The notes: generated by a model from the letters alone, not told the origin. A stretch of 6,481 bases of DNA from CAZJBP01 sp964544115 (GCA_964544115.1 CAZJBP010000197.1:1-6481), one strand, 5' to 3'. Positions 1 through 6,206 are shown, numbered from the stretch's first letter. A program made the numbers and translations.

Positions 1-19
1 CTCCGAGCGCCAGCCCCAT

Positions 20-53
20 ATGCGGGGTGCACTGAAACGAGGATGCGCCCCGC
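20..53 (-). repeat. Flanking inverted motif, left copy
   Basis: Read on the minus strand, this 34-nt stretch aligns with the plus-strand sequence at 6070-6102. I count about 28 identities in 33 columns, plus one gap. Shared blocks are CGCATC, CGTTTC and GTGCAC. It lies just past the stop of the HEAT-repeat gene. The left copy is also an imperfect hairpin (22-30 with 45-53), but the right copy does not keep that pairing, so sequence rather than structure is conserved. Confidence 0.5.
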
Positions 54-59
54 GCACAA

Positions 60-79
60 CGCCCCAGCCCTACGGGGCG
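60..79 (-). other. Hairpin over the HEAT-gene stop codon
   Basis: A perfect 6-bp GC stem (60-65 with 74-79) carries the TAG stop in its 8-nt loop. In the minus-strand transcript it is followed by UUGUG rather than a U-run. It could be a weak 3'-end structure of the operon, but it is not a canonical intrinsic terminator. Confidence 0.25.
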
Positions 80-918
80 GCGAGAGCCGTCAGCGCTGCG
101 GCAGCATCGTCGCGCAGGCCGGGTTGTGTGTCGGCTGCGGCCTCGACCAATCGTTCGCGGGCCGGCTCCCATCGGATCTCGCCCAGGATCCTGATCGCCT
201 GACGGCGCGCGGTCGCTCCCATCACGGGCCAAGCATCCAGAAGCGCGGCGCCAGCGGCCTCTCGCGGCAGCATCAGCAATGATTTCTGCGCGGCGTTTCG
301 CACGGTGAACACAGGATCCGCCAGCGCGGCGATCAACGGACCCAGCGCCCGGGCATCGCCCAGCTCGCCCAGCGCCACGGCGGCCTGGATGCGGCGCCCC
401 TCCTTGTCCGACGCCATGTGCGGCAGGATGCCTTCCAGCGAGTCGCGGTCGCGCCATTTGCCCAGCGTCCGGATGGCCGCTCCGGCCGAATCCTCGTCTT
501 TCAGCAGCGGGCGGACCTTCGGCGCGTGCTCCGGCGTGTTGAGAAAGCCCAGCAGGAACACCGCCGTCTTGCGTACCTCGTTCGTCGGATGCGAGAGCAG
601 GCCCAGCAGCGTCTCGGCAGCCGCATTCGTAGGCACGCCGGGCAGCATCTCGCGGGCGTAGATGTAGAACCAGGGATTCTCCGATCCGGCGCGCTCGACG
701 AGGTACCCCAGCGCAGGCACGCCCCGCCGCATCAGCTCCGCCTTGGCGGCGGCCTTCGCGTCGCGGCGGGAGGCGGTGTCGCCGTAGCGCGACGCATGAA
801 ACAGGATCTCATCCAGCGTGGACGACGGCAATGGCCGGGGCGGCTCGGGAGGCAGCGCCGCCGCCGCGGACAGGCCGACACACAGGCAAGCCACGAAGAG
901 CACCCTACTCTTTAACAT
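70..918 (-). CDS. Secreted HEAT-repeat protein, function unknown
   Basis: The 282-residue product starts with a short basic n-region (MLKSR), a hydrophobic stretch to about residue 20 and an AAA-type signal peptidase I site, followed by a proline-rich linker (about 23-32). The rest is almost entirely alpha-helical HEAT/PBS-lyase-like repeats. Recognisable units lie near residues 100-128, 132-156, 160-188, 190-218, 222-250 and 253-280, with the usual pattern of a leucine-rich helix, a D/N-P or acidic turn, and a second helix with V-R..A...L. I chose the ATG at 918 because it gives a compact signal peptide. An in-frame upstream start at 963 would add 15 residues ahead of it. The start overlaps the 3' end of the upstream repeat-protein gene by about 14 bp, so the two are probably translationally coupled. 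HEAT repeats normally mediate protein binding. No catalytic motif is visible, so the partner and role are unknown. The upstream exported repeat protein is an obvious candidate partner, but that is inference. Confidence 0.85.
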   Translation of the reverse strand: MLKSRVLFVACLCVGLSAAAALPPEPPRPLPSSTLDEILFHASRYGDTASRRDAKAAAKAELMRRGVPALGYLVERAGSENPWFYIYAREMLPGVPTNAAAETLLGLLSHPTNEVRKTAVFLLGFLNTPEHAPKVRPLLKDEDSAGAAIRTLGKWRDRDSLEGILPHMASDKEGRRIQAAVALGELGDARALGPLIAALADPVFTVRNAAQKSLLMLPREAAGAALLDAWPVMGATARRQAIRILGEIRWEPARERLVEAAADTQPGLRDDAAAALTALAAP

Positions 919-2155
919 CGTAAATGATCCCGAAATTCGGCCGCAGCATGCGGGCGCCGTCAACTGCGCCTTCGCTGTAGCGATCGCGGCCGCCCAGATC
1001 CATCAGGACAGAGAGACTCCCGTAGCCGCGATCGGTGTTGTGATGCCCCATGCCCTGGCATTCGCCGTCACGCCGTCCAAAGTAGGCGTCGCTGCCGGCC
1101 CCATCGCACAGGATCGCTGCGCTGTTGTTGATGGCGCGGCCCTGTGAAAAGTGATCGGCGGTGTACGTGTCGTTGCCGGCACCGTCGATCAGGATGCCCG
1201 CTGCGAAGTCGTGCGCGCTGCCCTGGGCCAGGCTGTACCCCGTGTAGACATCGTCGCCCTCTCCGTCGAACAGCAGGCCGGAGGACAGGTGGATGCCGAC
1301 GCCCTGACCGTACTCGTACACGCTGTAGGCGTCCTGGCCGGTCACGTCGAGCAGCATTCCAAGCGAATACCAGTAACTGACGCCCTGCCCATACACATCG
1401 GCCGTGTACGTGTCGTTGCCCTCCAGATCCACAAGCACGCCGATGCCGCCGCCGCATGACGGGCGCATGCCGAAGCCGAAGCCCTGCGCCAGGGACAGGT
1501 GCCGTTCCTTGTGCCGTTCGTAGTCGGGCTCCACGCCTCCGGCCGTATACGTGTCGTTGCCGCCCGCATCGACCAGCCACGCCGTCGCCAGCGGCCCGGC
1601 ATATCCCTGCGCGTAAACGCCCGCGTCGTACAGGTCGCGGCCACCATCGTCCNNNNNNNNNNNNNNNNNNNNNNNNNNNNNNNNNNNNNNNNNNNNNNNN
1701 NNNNNNNNNNNNNNNNNNNNNNNNNNNNNNNNNNNNNNNNNNNNNNNNNNNNCGGCAAACCGCGTCGCGCCCTCCACCCGCTCGACCGCCCCGGTCGCAT
1801 CCAGCCAAGCGCCCGCCAGCCGCCACCAATCGCCGCGCAGGCCCTGCGCGGACGCCGCCAGCGCGGCATCCGCCATGCGCGTCGCGTGCAGCGGCTCTGT
1901 CAGGCAACGGCGCACGTCGGGCAGGACGAGGCGCGTCTCCGCCACGTCCTTCTTGAATCCGAGGTCACTGACCCCCATGTTCAGCGCGTCCAGGGCGCGG
2001 ACGAGGTGGTTGGAGTAGGCCGGGGGAAAGACGAGTGCTTCCGATTCTGCGGCGGCCGCCGCCAGACCCGGGCCAACCGTGGTCAGCAAGAGCATCCCCA
2101 GGTGAAGCCAGCGGCCACCGCGGGTCGTTCCCTTATTCCGCTGCGTCACGTTCAC
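905..2155 (-). CDS. Secreted protein of 27-residue DxxGxDxY...QG repeats, RTX-like solenoid (interrupted by gap)
   Basis: I do not recognise a named family. As assembled the product is 416 residues, of which 34 are unknown because of the N run. Residues 1-36 look like a signal peptide, with basic residues (R6, K8, R12, R15) followed by a hydrophobic core and an A-rich cleavage zone. Residues about 37-134 form a helix-rich domain with two adjacent Trp (110-111). From 169 to the end there are eight repeats, starting at 169, 196, 243, 270, 297, 324, 351 and 386. Five of them are exactly 27 residues. The pattern is D-x-x-G-x-D-x-Y, then Q-G at positions 15-16, then a hydrophobic G/A-[IL]-L ending. 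The D-x-x-G-N-D-T-Y part resembles the RTX calcium-binding nonapeptide, which suggests a calcium-stabilised beta-solenoid (inference). I used the GTG at 2155. A GTG at 2149 has a better upstream G-rich site, and the ATG at 2095 would remove the basic n-region. The start lies about 23 bp inside trpC. Frame across the gap rests on its arbitrary 100-N length, so the true size is unknown. Confidence 0.75.
   Translation of the reverse strand: MNVTQRNKGTTRGGRWLHLGMLLLTTVGPGLAAAAAESEALVFPPAYSNHLVRALDALNMGVSDLGFKKDVAETRLVLPDVRRCLTEPLHATRMADAALAASAQGLRGDWWRLAGAWLDATGAVERVEGATRFAXXXXXXXXXXXXXXXXXXXXXXXXXXXXXXXXXXDDGGRDLYDAGVYAQGYAGPLATAWLVDAGGNDTYTAGGVEPDYERHKERHLSLAQGFGFGMRPSCGGGIGVLVDLEGNDTYTADVYGQGVSYWYSLGMLLDVTGQDAYSVYEYGQGVGIHLSSGLLFDGEGDDVYTGYSLAQGSAHDFAAGILIDGAGNDTYTADHFSQGRAINNSAAILCDGAGSDAYFGRRDGECQGMGHHNTDRGYGSLSVLMDLGGRDRYSEGAVDGARMLRPNFGIIYDVKE
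908..1651 (-). repeat. Tandem 81-bp (27-codon) coding repeats
   Basis: These are eight protein repeats in the gene at 905-2155. Units three to six (1106-1429) are four perfect-length 81-bp units. Unit two is lengthened to 47 residues, unit seven to 35 and the terminal unit to 31. Most of the similarity is at protein level, but a 17-nt string is nearly preserved in DNA. GTGTACGTGTCGTTGCC (+ strand) occurs at 1161-1177 and 1404-1420, exactly three units (243 bp) apart. A one-mismatch copy is at 1545-1561. The repeats run directly into the assembly gap. Confidence 0.85.
1653..1752. other. Assembly gap (100 N)
   Basis: Exactly 100 N bases join two contigs inside the repeat-protein gene. A round 100 is the conventional placeholder for a gap of unknown size. 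Coding sequence is open on both sides, and the two halves happen to be in frame at this length. The gap lies at the N-terminal edge of the tandem repeats, so unresolved repeat units are a likely reason for it. Confidence 0.95.
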
Positions 2156-2924
2156 CCCGCAGCTCGCGGAGTTTGGCAGCCGGGTCGCCTTCGCGCAGCA
2201 GCGACTCGCCGATCAGAAAGCCGCGGTAGCCCGCCGCCAGGAGCCGCTCCACATCGCCGCGCGTGCGGATGCCGCTTTCGGCCACCGACAGGCGGCCCGC
2301 AGGAATGGCGGTGCCCAGGCCCAGCGCCACGGCGAGGTCCGTCTTGAGCGTCTTCAGATCGCGGCTGTTCACGCCGATGACCGCGTCCGGAAGCTCCAGC
2401 GCCGCTTCAACCTCGCGCCCCGTGTGCGCCTCCGCGAGCACGTCCAGGCCATGCTCGCGCGCCGCCGCATACAGCTCGGACATCTGGCCCGGCCCCAGCG
2501 CCGCCACGATCAGCAGCACCACGTCCGCGCCCCAGGCGGCCGCCTCGATCACCTGGTAGGGAACGCTCACGAAATCCTTGCGCAGGACGGGCAGGTCCAC
2601 GGCGGCGCGCACGGAGCGCAGGTGCTCCTCCGAACCCAGAAAGTGCCGCGGCTCGGTCAGGACGGATATCGCGCAGGCGCCGGATTCGGCATACAGGAGC
2701 GCCGTGCGCTCGGGGTGGTAGTCCGGCTGCAGCACGCCGGCCGAAGGGCTGGCCTTCTTGACCTCTGCGATCACGCGGGCGCCTGTGCCGGCGGCCAGCG
2801 CCTTGCGCAGATCGTGGTGGCAACGACCGCGCGCCGCCTCTTCCAGCGCGCGCAGCGGCACGCGACGGCGATCCGCGACCGCATCGGCCTGCCGCTCCTT
2901 CATAATGGAGTCGAGGACGTTCAT
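2133..2924 (-). CDS. trpC: Indole-3-glycerol phosphate synthase
   Basis: This enzyme converts 1-(2-carboxyphenylamino)-1-deoxyribulose 5-phosphate to indole-3-glycerol phosphate, with loss of CO2 and water, in cytosolic tryptophan synthesis. The 263-residue length fits a stand-alone TIM-barrel enzyme with no fused TrpF domain. Visible family motifs are A-E-V-K-K-A-S-P-S at 53-61 (E54 and K56 match the conserved Glu/Lys), L-R-K-D-F at 114-118 with the catalytic lysine K116, E165 in L-A-E-A-H, G-V-N-S-R-D-L at 184-190, and A-E-S-G-I at 215-219. These residue assignments come from motif matching, not an alignment. The ATG at 2924 shares one base with the trpD stop (TGATG), and GAGG lies just upstream, so it is preferred over the in-frame ATG at 2903, which has no ribosome site. 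The gene ends in TAA inside the start region of the downstream repeat-protein gene. Confidence 0.97.
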   Translation of the reverse strand: MNVLDSIMKERQADAVADRRRVPLRALEEAARGRCHHDLRKALAAGTGARVIAEVKKASPSAGVLQPDYHPERTALLYAESGACAISVLTEPRHFLGSEEHLRSVRAAVDLPVLRKDFVSVPYQVIEAAAWGADVVLLIVAALGPGQMSELYAAAREHGLDVLAEAHTGREVEAALELPDAVIGVNSRDLKTLKTDLAVALGLGTAIPAGRLSVAESGIRTRGDVERLLAAGYRGFLIGESLLREGDPAAKLRELRGERDAAE

Positions 2925-3934
2925 CACCCTCGCTGCGTGCACTCGATCAGTTTCTCGAGCGCCGCGCGCGCGCGGCCGCTGTCGATGGACTCCTGCGCCA
3001 GGCGCCAGCCCTCGCGGAGGGTGCCCGCCTTGCCGCCGGCGGCAATCCCCGCGGCCGCGTTCAGGCAGACGATGTCGCGCGGGGCTCCCTGGGCGCCGCC
3101 CAGCACGCCGCGCGTGATCGACGCGTTGAAGGCGGCGTCGCCGCCTGCCAGGGAAGCCGCCTCGGCGTAATCGCCGGTGTATTCCGCCGGATCCAGCTCG
3201 TAGGTGCGCACCTGGCCGTCGGCCAGCTCGCTCACGCGGGTCCGCGCGGTGGTCGTGATCTCGTCCATGCCGTCGAGGCCGTGCACGATGAATGCGCGCC
3301 GGCTGCCGAGGAGCCGCAGCACGTGGGCGAACGGCTCGGTCAGCTCGGCGGAAAAGACGCCGAGAATCTGCCCCTTGGCCCCGGCGGGGTTGGTCAGAGG
3401 GCCCAGCATGTTGAAGATCGTGCGCACGCCCAGCTCGCGCCGCGGCCCCATCGCGTGCTTCATAGCCGGGTGCAGCTTCGGGGCAAACAGGAAGCCGATG
3501 CCGGCCTCGCGGATGGACTCTTCGACCACGTCGGTCGGCACGTCGATGTTCACGCCCAGTGCGGCCAGCACGTCGGCCGACCCGCACTGGCTGCTGATCG
3601 CGCGGTTGCCGTGCTTGGCGACCGGCACGCCGGCTCCGGCCACGACGAACGCGGCCGTGGTGGAGATGTTGAACGTGTGCAGGCCGTCGCCACCCGTGCC
3701 ACAGGTATCCACCACCGGCAGGCCGCCGGCATCGACAAAGACGGCGTGCTGCCGCATCGACGCGGCGCCGCCTGCAATCTCGTCCACCGTTTCGCCCTTC
3801 ATGCGCAGCGCCACGAGGAACGCCCCGATCTGGGCCTGCGTCGCCTGCCCCGACATGATCAGGTCAAACACGGCCGACGTCTCGGCGGAGGTCAGATCCC
3901 GCCGGTCGATCAGCTTCTGGAGGTAGTCCTTCAT
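2924..3934 (-). CDS. trpD: Anthranilate phosphoribosyltransferase
   Basis: This enzyme transfers the phosphoribosyl group of PRPP to anthranilate, the second step of the tryptophan branch, in the cytosol. The 336-residue protein has the usual length for a stand-alone TrpD without a glutamine amidotransferase fusion. The PRPP-binding glycine loop D-T-C-G-T-G-G-D is at 76-83, N-I-S-T at 89-92, K-H-G-N-R at 107-111, G-S-A-D-V-L at 118-123, the G-P-R-R-E-L-G anthranilate-side motif at 163-169, N-M-L-G-P-L-T-N-P at 175-183, and the acidic metal pair D-E at 224-225. All expected motifs are present and nothing looks degraded. The ATG at 3934 overlaps the trpG stop in ATGA (4 bp), a typical coupling junction. 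Longer upstream reading in this frame runs through trpG and is not real. The stop overlaps the trpC start by one base. Confidence 0.98.
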   Translation of the reverse strand: MKDYLQKLIDRRDLTSAETSAVFDLIMSGQATQAQIGAFLVALRMKGETVDEIAGGAASMRQHAVFVDAGGLPVVDTCGTGGDGLHTFNISTTAAFVVAGAGVPVAKHGNRAISSQCGSADVLAALGVNIDVPTDVVEESIREAGIGFLFAPKLHPAMKHAMGPRRELGVRTIFNMLGPLTNPAGAKGQILGVFSAELTEPFAHVLRLLGSRRAFIVHGLDGMDEITTTARTRVSELADGQVRTYELDPAEYTGDYAEAASLAGGDAAFNASITRGVLGGAQGAPRDIVCLNAAAGIAAGGKAGTLREGWRLAQESIDSGRARAALEKLIECTQRG

Positions 3935-4530
3935 GGAGCCGCCACGCGACGACGCTTCTCGTCGTCGACGATCGTCAGGAAGTTCCGCAGCAGGCGCTTG
4001 CCGCTCGGCGTCAGCACCGACTCGGGATGAAACTGCACGCCGTACGTCGGATGCGTGCGGTGATGGACGCCCATGATCTCGCCGTCCTCGCTCGTGGCAT
4101 CCACCACGAGCTCCGGCGGCACCGTGTGGCGAAGGATGGCCAGCGAGTGGTAGCGGCCGGCGGCGAAGGGCTTGCGCATTCCGGCGTAGAGGGGCGTCTC
4201 GTCGAAATCGACCATGGACGTCTTGCCGTGCATGATGCGGGCCGCGTTGGACACCGTGCCGCCGAACACCGCGCCGATGCACTGGTGCCCCAGGCACACG
4301 CCCAGCAGGGGAATGCGGCCCGAGAACCGGCGGATGACCTCCATCGAGATGCCCGCCTCCTTCGGCGTGCAGGGCCCGGGTGAGACCACGATGCCGTCCG
4401 GGTGCAGCGCCTCGACCTCGTCAACGGTCACCTCGTCGTTGCGAAAGACCTTCAGGTCGCCGCCCTGGCTGGCGAGGATCTGTACCAGGTTGTAGGTGAA
4501 CGAATCGTAGTTATCGATCAAGACAATCAT
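3931..4530 (-). CDS. trpG: Anthranilate synthase component II, glutamine amidotransferase
   Basis: This is the class I glutaminase subunit that supplies ammonia to TrpE for making anthranilate from chorismate. The 199-residue length is normal. The start M-I-V-L-I-D-N-Y-D-S-F-T is characteristic of TrpG/PabA. S-P-G-P lies at 50-53, the nucleophile C79 in G-V-C-L-G-H-Q (77-83), and the catalytic partners H168 and E170 in F-H-P-E-S (167-171). H-G-K-T at 101-104 and the R-Y-H-S-L segment at 126-130 are typical of the TrpG/PabA group. The neighbouring trpE and trpD support a tryptophan role, but such subunits can also serve folate PabB, so dual use cannot be excluded. The ATG follows a 36-bp gap after trpE, with GGCGGAA as a modest ribosome site. 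The stop overlaps trpD in ATGA. Confidence 0.97.
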   Translation of the reverse strand: MIVLIDNYDSFTYNLVQILASQGGDLKVFRNDEVTVDEVEALHPDGIVVSPGPCTPKEAGISMEVIRRFSGRIPLLGVCLGHQCIGAVFGGTVSNAARIMHGKTSMVDFDETPLYAGMRKPFAAGRYHSLAILRHTVPPELVVDATSEDGEIMGVHHRTHPTYGVQFHPESVLTPSGKRLLRNFLTIVDDEKRRRVAAP

Positions 4531-4543
4531 GGCACGTTCCGCC

Positions 4544-4561
4544 GCCCGGCCTTCACCGGGC
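4544..4561. other. Hairpin in the trpE-trpG spacer
   Basis: A perfect 6-bp all-G/C inverted repeat (4544-4549 with 4556-4561) with a 6-nt loop sits in the only intergenic space of the operon, just before the trpG ribosome site. No U-run follows in the minus-strand transcript, so it is not a convincing terminator. It could affect mRNA stability or the TrpE:TrpG expression ratio, but that is inference. A stem this short can also arise by chance in GC-rich DNA. Confidence 0.35.
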
Positions 4562-4566
4562 CTACC

Positions 4567-6009
4567 TCACTCGGCAATCGCCAATCCCCTGGCGGCCATG
4601 GCCACCGCGCGCTCGACGGCGCGGGCCTTGTGGCGCGTCTCCTCGTATTCCTTCTGCGGGTCCGAGTCGAACACAATTCCCGCGCCCGCCTGCACGGCCA
4701 GCTGTCCGCCGTGGATGTCCATCGTGCGGATGGTGATCGCCAGGTCCATGGTTCCGTCGTAGCCGATGTAGCCGACGGCGCCGCCGTAGGCGCCGCGGGG
4801 GCCGTTCTCCAGCTCATGGATGATTTGCATCGCCCGGATCTTCGGCGCGCCCGACAGCGTGCCGGCGGGGAACGTCGAGCGGATGACATCGTAGGCGTCA
4901 CAGCCCGTGCGCAGCACGCCCTGCACGTGGGAGACGAGGTGCATGACGTGGCTGTAGCGTTCGACCACCATGTACTCGGTGACTTGCACGCTGCCGGCCT
5001 CGGCCACGCGACCGACGTCGTTGCGACCTAGGTCCACCAGCATGACGTGCTCGGCCTTCTCCTTCTCGTCGGCCAGCAGTTCATCGGCCAGATGCCGGTC
5101 CTCCTGCTCCGTGGCGCCACGCGGCCGGGTGCCCGCGATCGGGCGCACCTCGATGCGGTTGCCCGTGAGGCGGACCATGATCTCCGGCGACGAGCCGACC
5201 AGCGTGCGGTCGCCCAGCTTCAGGAGGAACATGTAGGGGGACGGATTCAGGTAGCGCAGGGCGCGGTACAGATGCAGCGGGTCGAGCGTGGAGGCGGCCG
5301 TGAACCGCTGGCTCAGCACGGCCTGGATGATGTCGCCCGCGTAAATATAGTCCTTGGCGCGCGCCACCATGGCCTTGAAGGCCTCGGGCGTCATCGACGG
5401 CTCGAAGGCGGGCGGGGGCACCTGCCGTTCTGCAGCCAGCGACGGCGCGGGTCCGCGCAGGCGACCCTCAATGGCGGCAATCTGGCGCAGCGCCCCGGCA
5501 TAGGCGGCCTCCGGATCCGATCCCGGGCGGGTGCAGACCACGATCTTCGCCGTGTGCCGCACGTTATCGAACACGATGAGCTTGTCGACTTTCAGAAACG
5601 CGCTGCACGGGTCCACGCGGTGAAGGTCCGGCTTGGGGACCGGCATGCGCTCGAACTCGCCGATGGCCTCGTAGCCCAGAAACCCGACCGCGCCGCCGCA
5701 GAAGCGCGGCAGCCCGGGCAGCGTGGCCACGCGCACGCCCCGGTAAACGTCCCGAAGCGCCTCCAGCCCGCCGCCGGCGCCCCGGGAATGGTCGACGGTC
5801 ATCAGCAGTTCGGGATCCACGCCCACGAACGAATAGCGGCCCCAGGTCTCGCCGCCCTCGACGCTCTCCAGCAGGAAGGCGTTGCGGCAGTCGGAGAAGC
5901 GCCGCAGCACCGACACGGGCGTCTCCGTGTCGGCCAGGAACTCGTCATAGACCGGCACAATGTCGTGCGACCGCGCCAGCTCCCCATACGTCTTCCGGTC
6001 CGGATACAT
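4567..6009 (-). CDS. trpE: Anthranilate synthase component I
   Basis: This is the chorismate-using subunit that makes anthranilate with TrpG, the committed step of tryptophan synthesis, in the cytosol. The 480-residue protein has full family length. The N-terminal domain carries L-L-E-S at 46-49 and the C-terminal domain N-P-S-P-Y-M-F at 255-261. Both line the tryptophan allosteric pocket in known TrpE enzymes, so feedback inhibition is expected. Active-site motifs are P-I-A-G-T-R-P-R-G at 290-298, D-L-G-R-N-D at 326-331, P-A-G-T-L-S-G-A-P-K at 381-390 and A-G-A-G-I-V at 441-446. I chose the ATG at 6009 because M-Y-P-D-R-K-T-Y matches the typical TrpE beginning. A GTG at 6036 would add nine unconserved residues. 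Neither start has a clear Shine-Dalgarno. It is the first gene of the minus-strand operon, followed 36 bp later by trpG. An aminodeoxychorismate synthase identity is much less likely given the trpDC context and the L-L-E-S motif. Confidence 0.97.
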   Translation of the reverse strand: MYPDRKTYGELARSHDIVPVYDEFLADTETPVSVLRRFSDCRNAFLLESVEGGETWGRYSFVGVDPELLMTVDHSRGAGGGLEALRDVYRGVRVATLPGLPRFCGGAVGFLGYEAIGEFERMPVPKPDLHRVDPCSAFLKVDKLIVFDNVRHTAKIVVCTRPGSDPEAAYAGALRQIAAIEGRLRGPAPSLAAERQVPPPAFEPSMTPEAFKAMVARAKDYIYAGDIIQAVLSQRFTAASTLDPLHLYRALRYLNPSPYMFLLKLGDRTLVGSSPEIMVRLTGNRIEVRPIAGTRPRGATEQEDRHLADELLADEKEKAEHVMLVDLGRNDVGRVAEAGSVQVTEYMVVERYSHVMHLVSHVQGVLRTGCDAYDVIRSTFPAGTLSGAPKIRAMQIIHELENGPRGAYGGAVGYIGYDGTMDLAITIRTMDIHGGQLAVQAGAGIVFDSDPQKEYEETRHKARAVERAVAMAARGLAIAE

Positions 6010-6046
6010 CGAGCCGCAGGTTATCCGGTCCCCCACCCCCGGTCAA

Positions 6047-6061
6047 GCTGTCGACGACAGC
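6047..6061. other. Small hairpin in the trpE leader
   Basis: A perfect 6-bp inverted repeat (6047-6052 with 6056-6061) with a 3-nt loop lies about 40 bp before the trpE start. It would form in the leader RNA if transcription begins near 6105. No U-tract follows, so it is not a classic terminator. Its role is unknown. Confidence 0.35.
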
Positions 6062-6069
6062 CGTCGGGG

Positions 6070-6102
6070 GCGGGCGCATCTCCGTTTCGGTGCACGCCGG
6101 AT
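6070..6102 (+). repeat. Flanking inverted motif, right copy
   Basis: This is the plus-strand partner of the motif at 20-53, located 60-95 bp upstream of trpE. It overlaps the first of the two GGTGCAC sites. The two copies face opposite ways and bracket all six genes. Function is unknown. It could be a regulator site shared with the neighbouring operon to the left, or a dispersed intergenic repeat. Confidence 0.5.
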
Positions 6103-6110
6103 GGGTGCAC
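6089..6110. promoter_or_regulatory. Paired GGTGCAC sites, possible operator of the trp operon
   Basis: GGTGCAC occurs at 6089-6095 and 6104-6110, 15 bp apart. Each holds the palindrome GTGCAC. The pair lies between the only TATA-like patch (6112-6117) and trpE, where a repressor could bind. A third GTGCAC lies at 27-32, inside the inverted copy of this region. No known operator matches this, and the call rests on position and repetition only. Confidence 0.3.
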
Positions 6111-6111
6111 T

Positions 6112-6138
6112 CCTATATCCACGCAACCCCAGGCGCAA
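6112..6138 (-). promoter_or_regulatory. Weak candidate promoter for trpE
   Basis: On the minus strand, TATAGG (6112-6117) lies 15 bp downstream of TTGCGC (6133-6138). This is a poor match to sigma-70 -10 and -35 hexamers with short spacing. It is offered mainly because it is the only AT-rich patch close upstream of trpE. Transcription would start near 6105, giving a leader of roughly 95 nt. Confidence 0.25.
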
Positions 6139-6185
6139 ATGACTGCGGGAGGTGGGCCAAAACGAGCGGGTACGCCCTCCCTTTA

Positions 6186-6206
6186 CCGGCCCGCCCGCAG
6201 GGCCGG
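6186..6206. other. GC-rich hairpin
   Basis: A perfect 7-bp inverted repeat (6186-6192 with 6200-6206) encloses a 7-nt loop, upstream of the candidate trpE promoter. There is no T-run on either side, so it is not an obvious intrinsic terminator on either strand. Confidence 0.35.

Noticed and set aside
22..53. Intrinsic terminator at the left hairpin
   Set aside because: In the minus-strand transcript the stem has a C-A mismatch and a 14-nt loop, and no U-run follows it.
43..282. Plus-strand frame starting in the left motif copy, with GAGG before its ATG
   Set aside because: It overlaps the 3' end of the HEAT-repeat gene in antisense. The composition is low-complexity, and the GAGG sits directly against the ATG, too close for a normal ribosome site.
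1068..1907. Long minus-strand frame overlapping the repeat-protein gene
   Set aside because: It is an arginine-rich out-of-frame shadow of the repeat gene. The regular 27-residue pattern exists only in the frame of 905-2155.
6152..6180. Possible third copy of the flanking motif (AAACGAG followed by a CGCCC-like end)
   Set aside because: Only short blocks match and the spacing differs by two bases. GTGCAC is missing, so chance similarity is likely.
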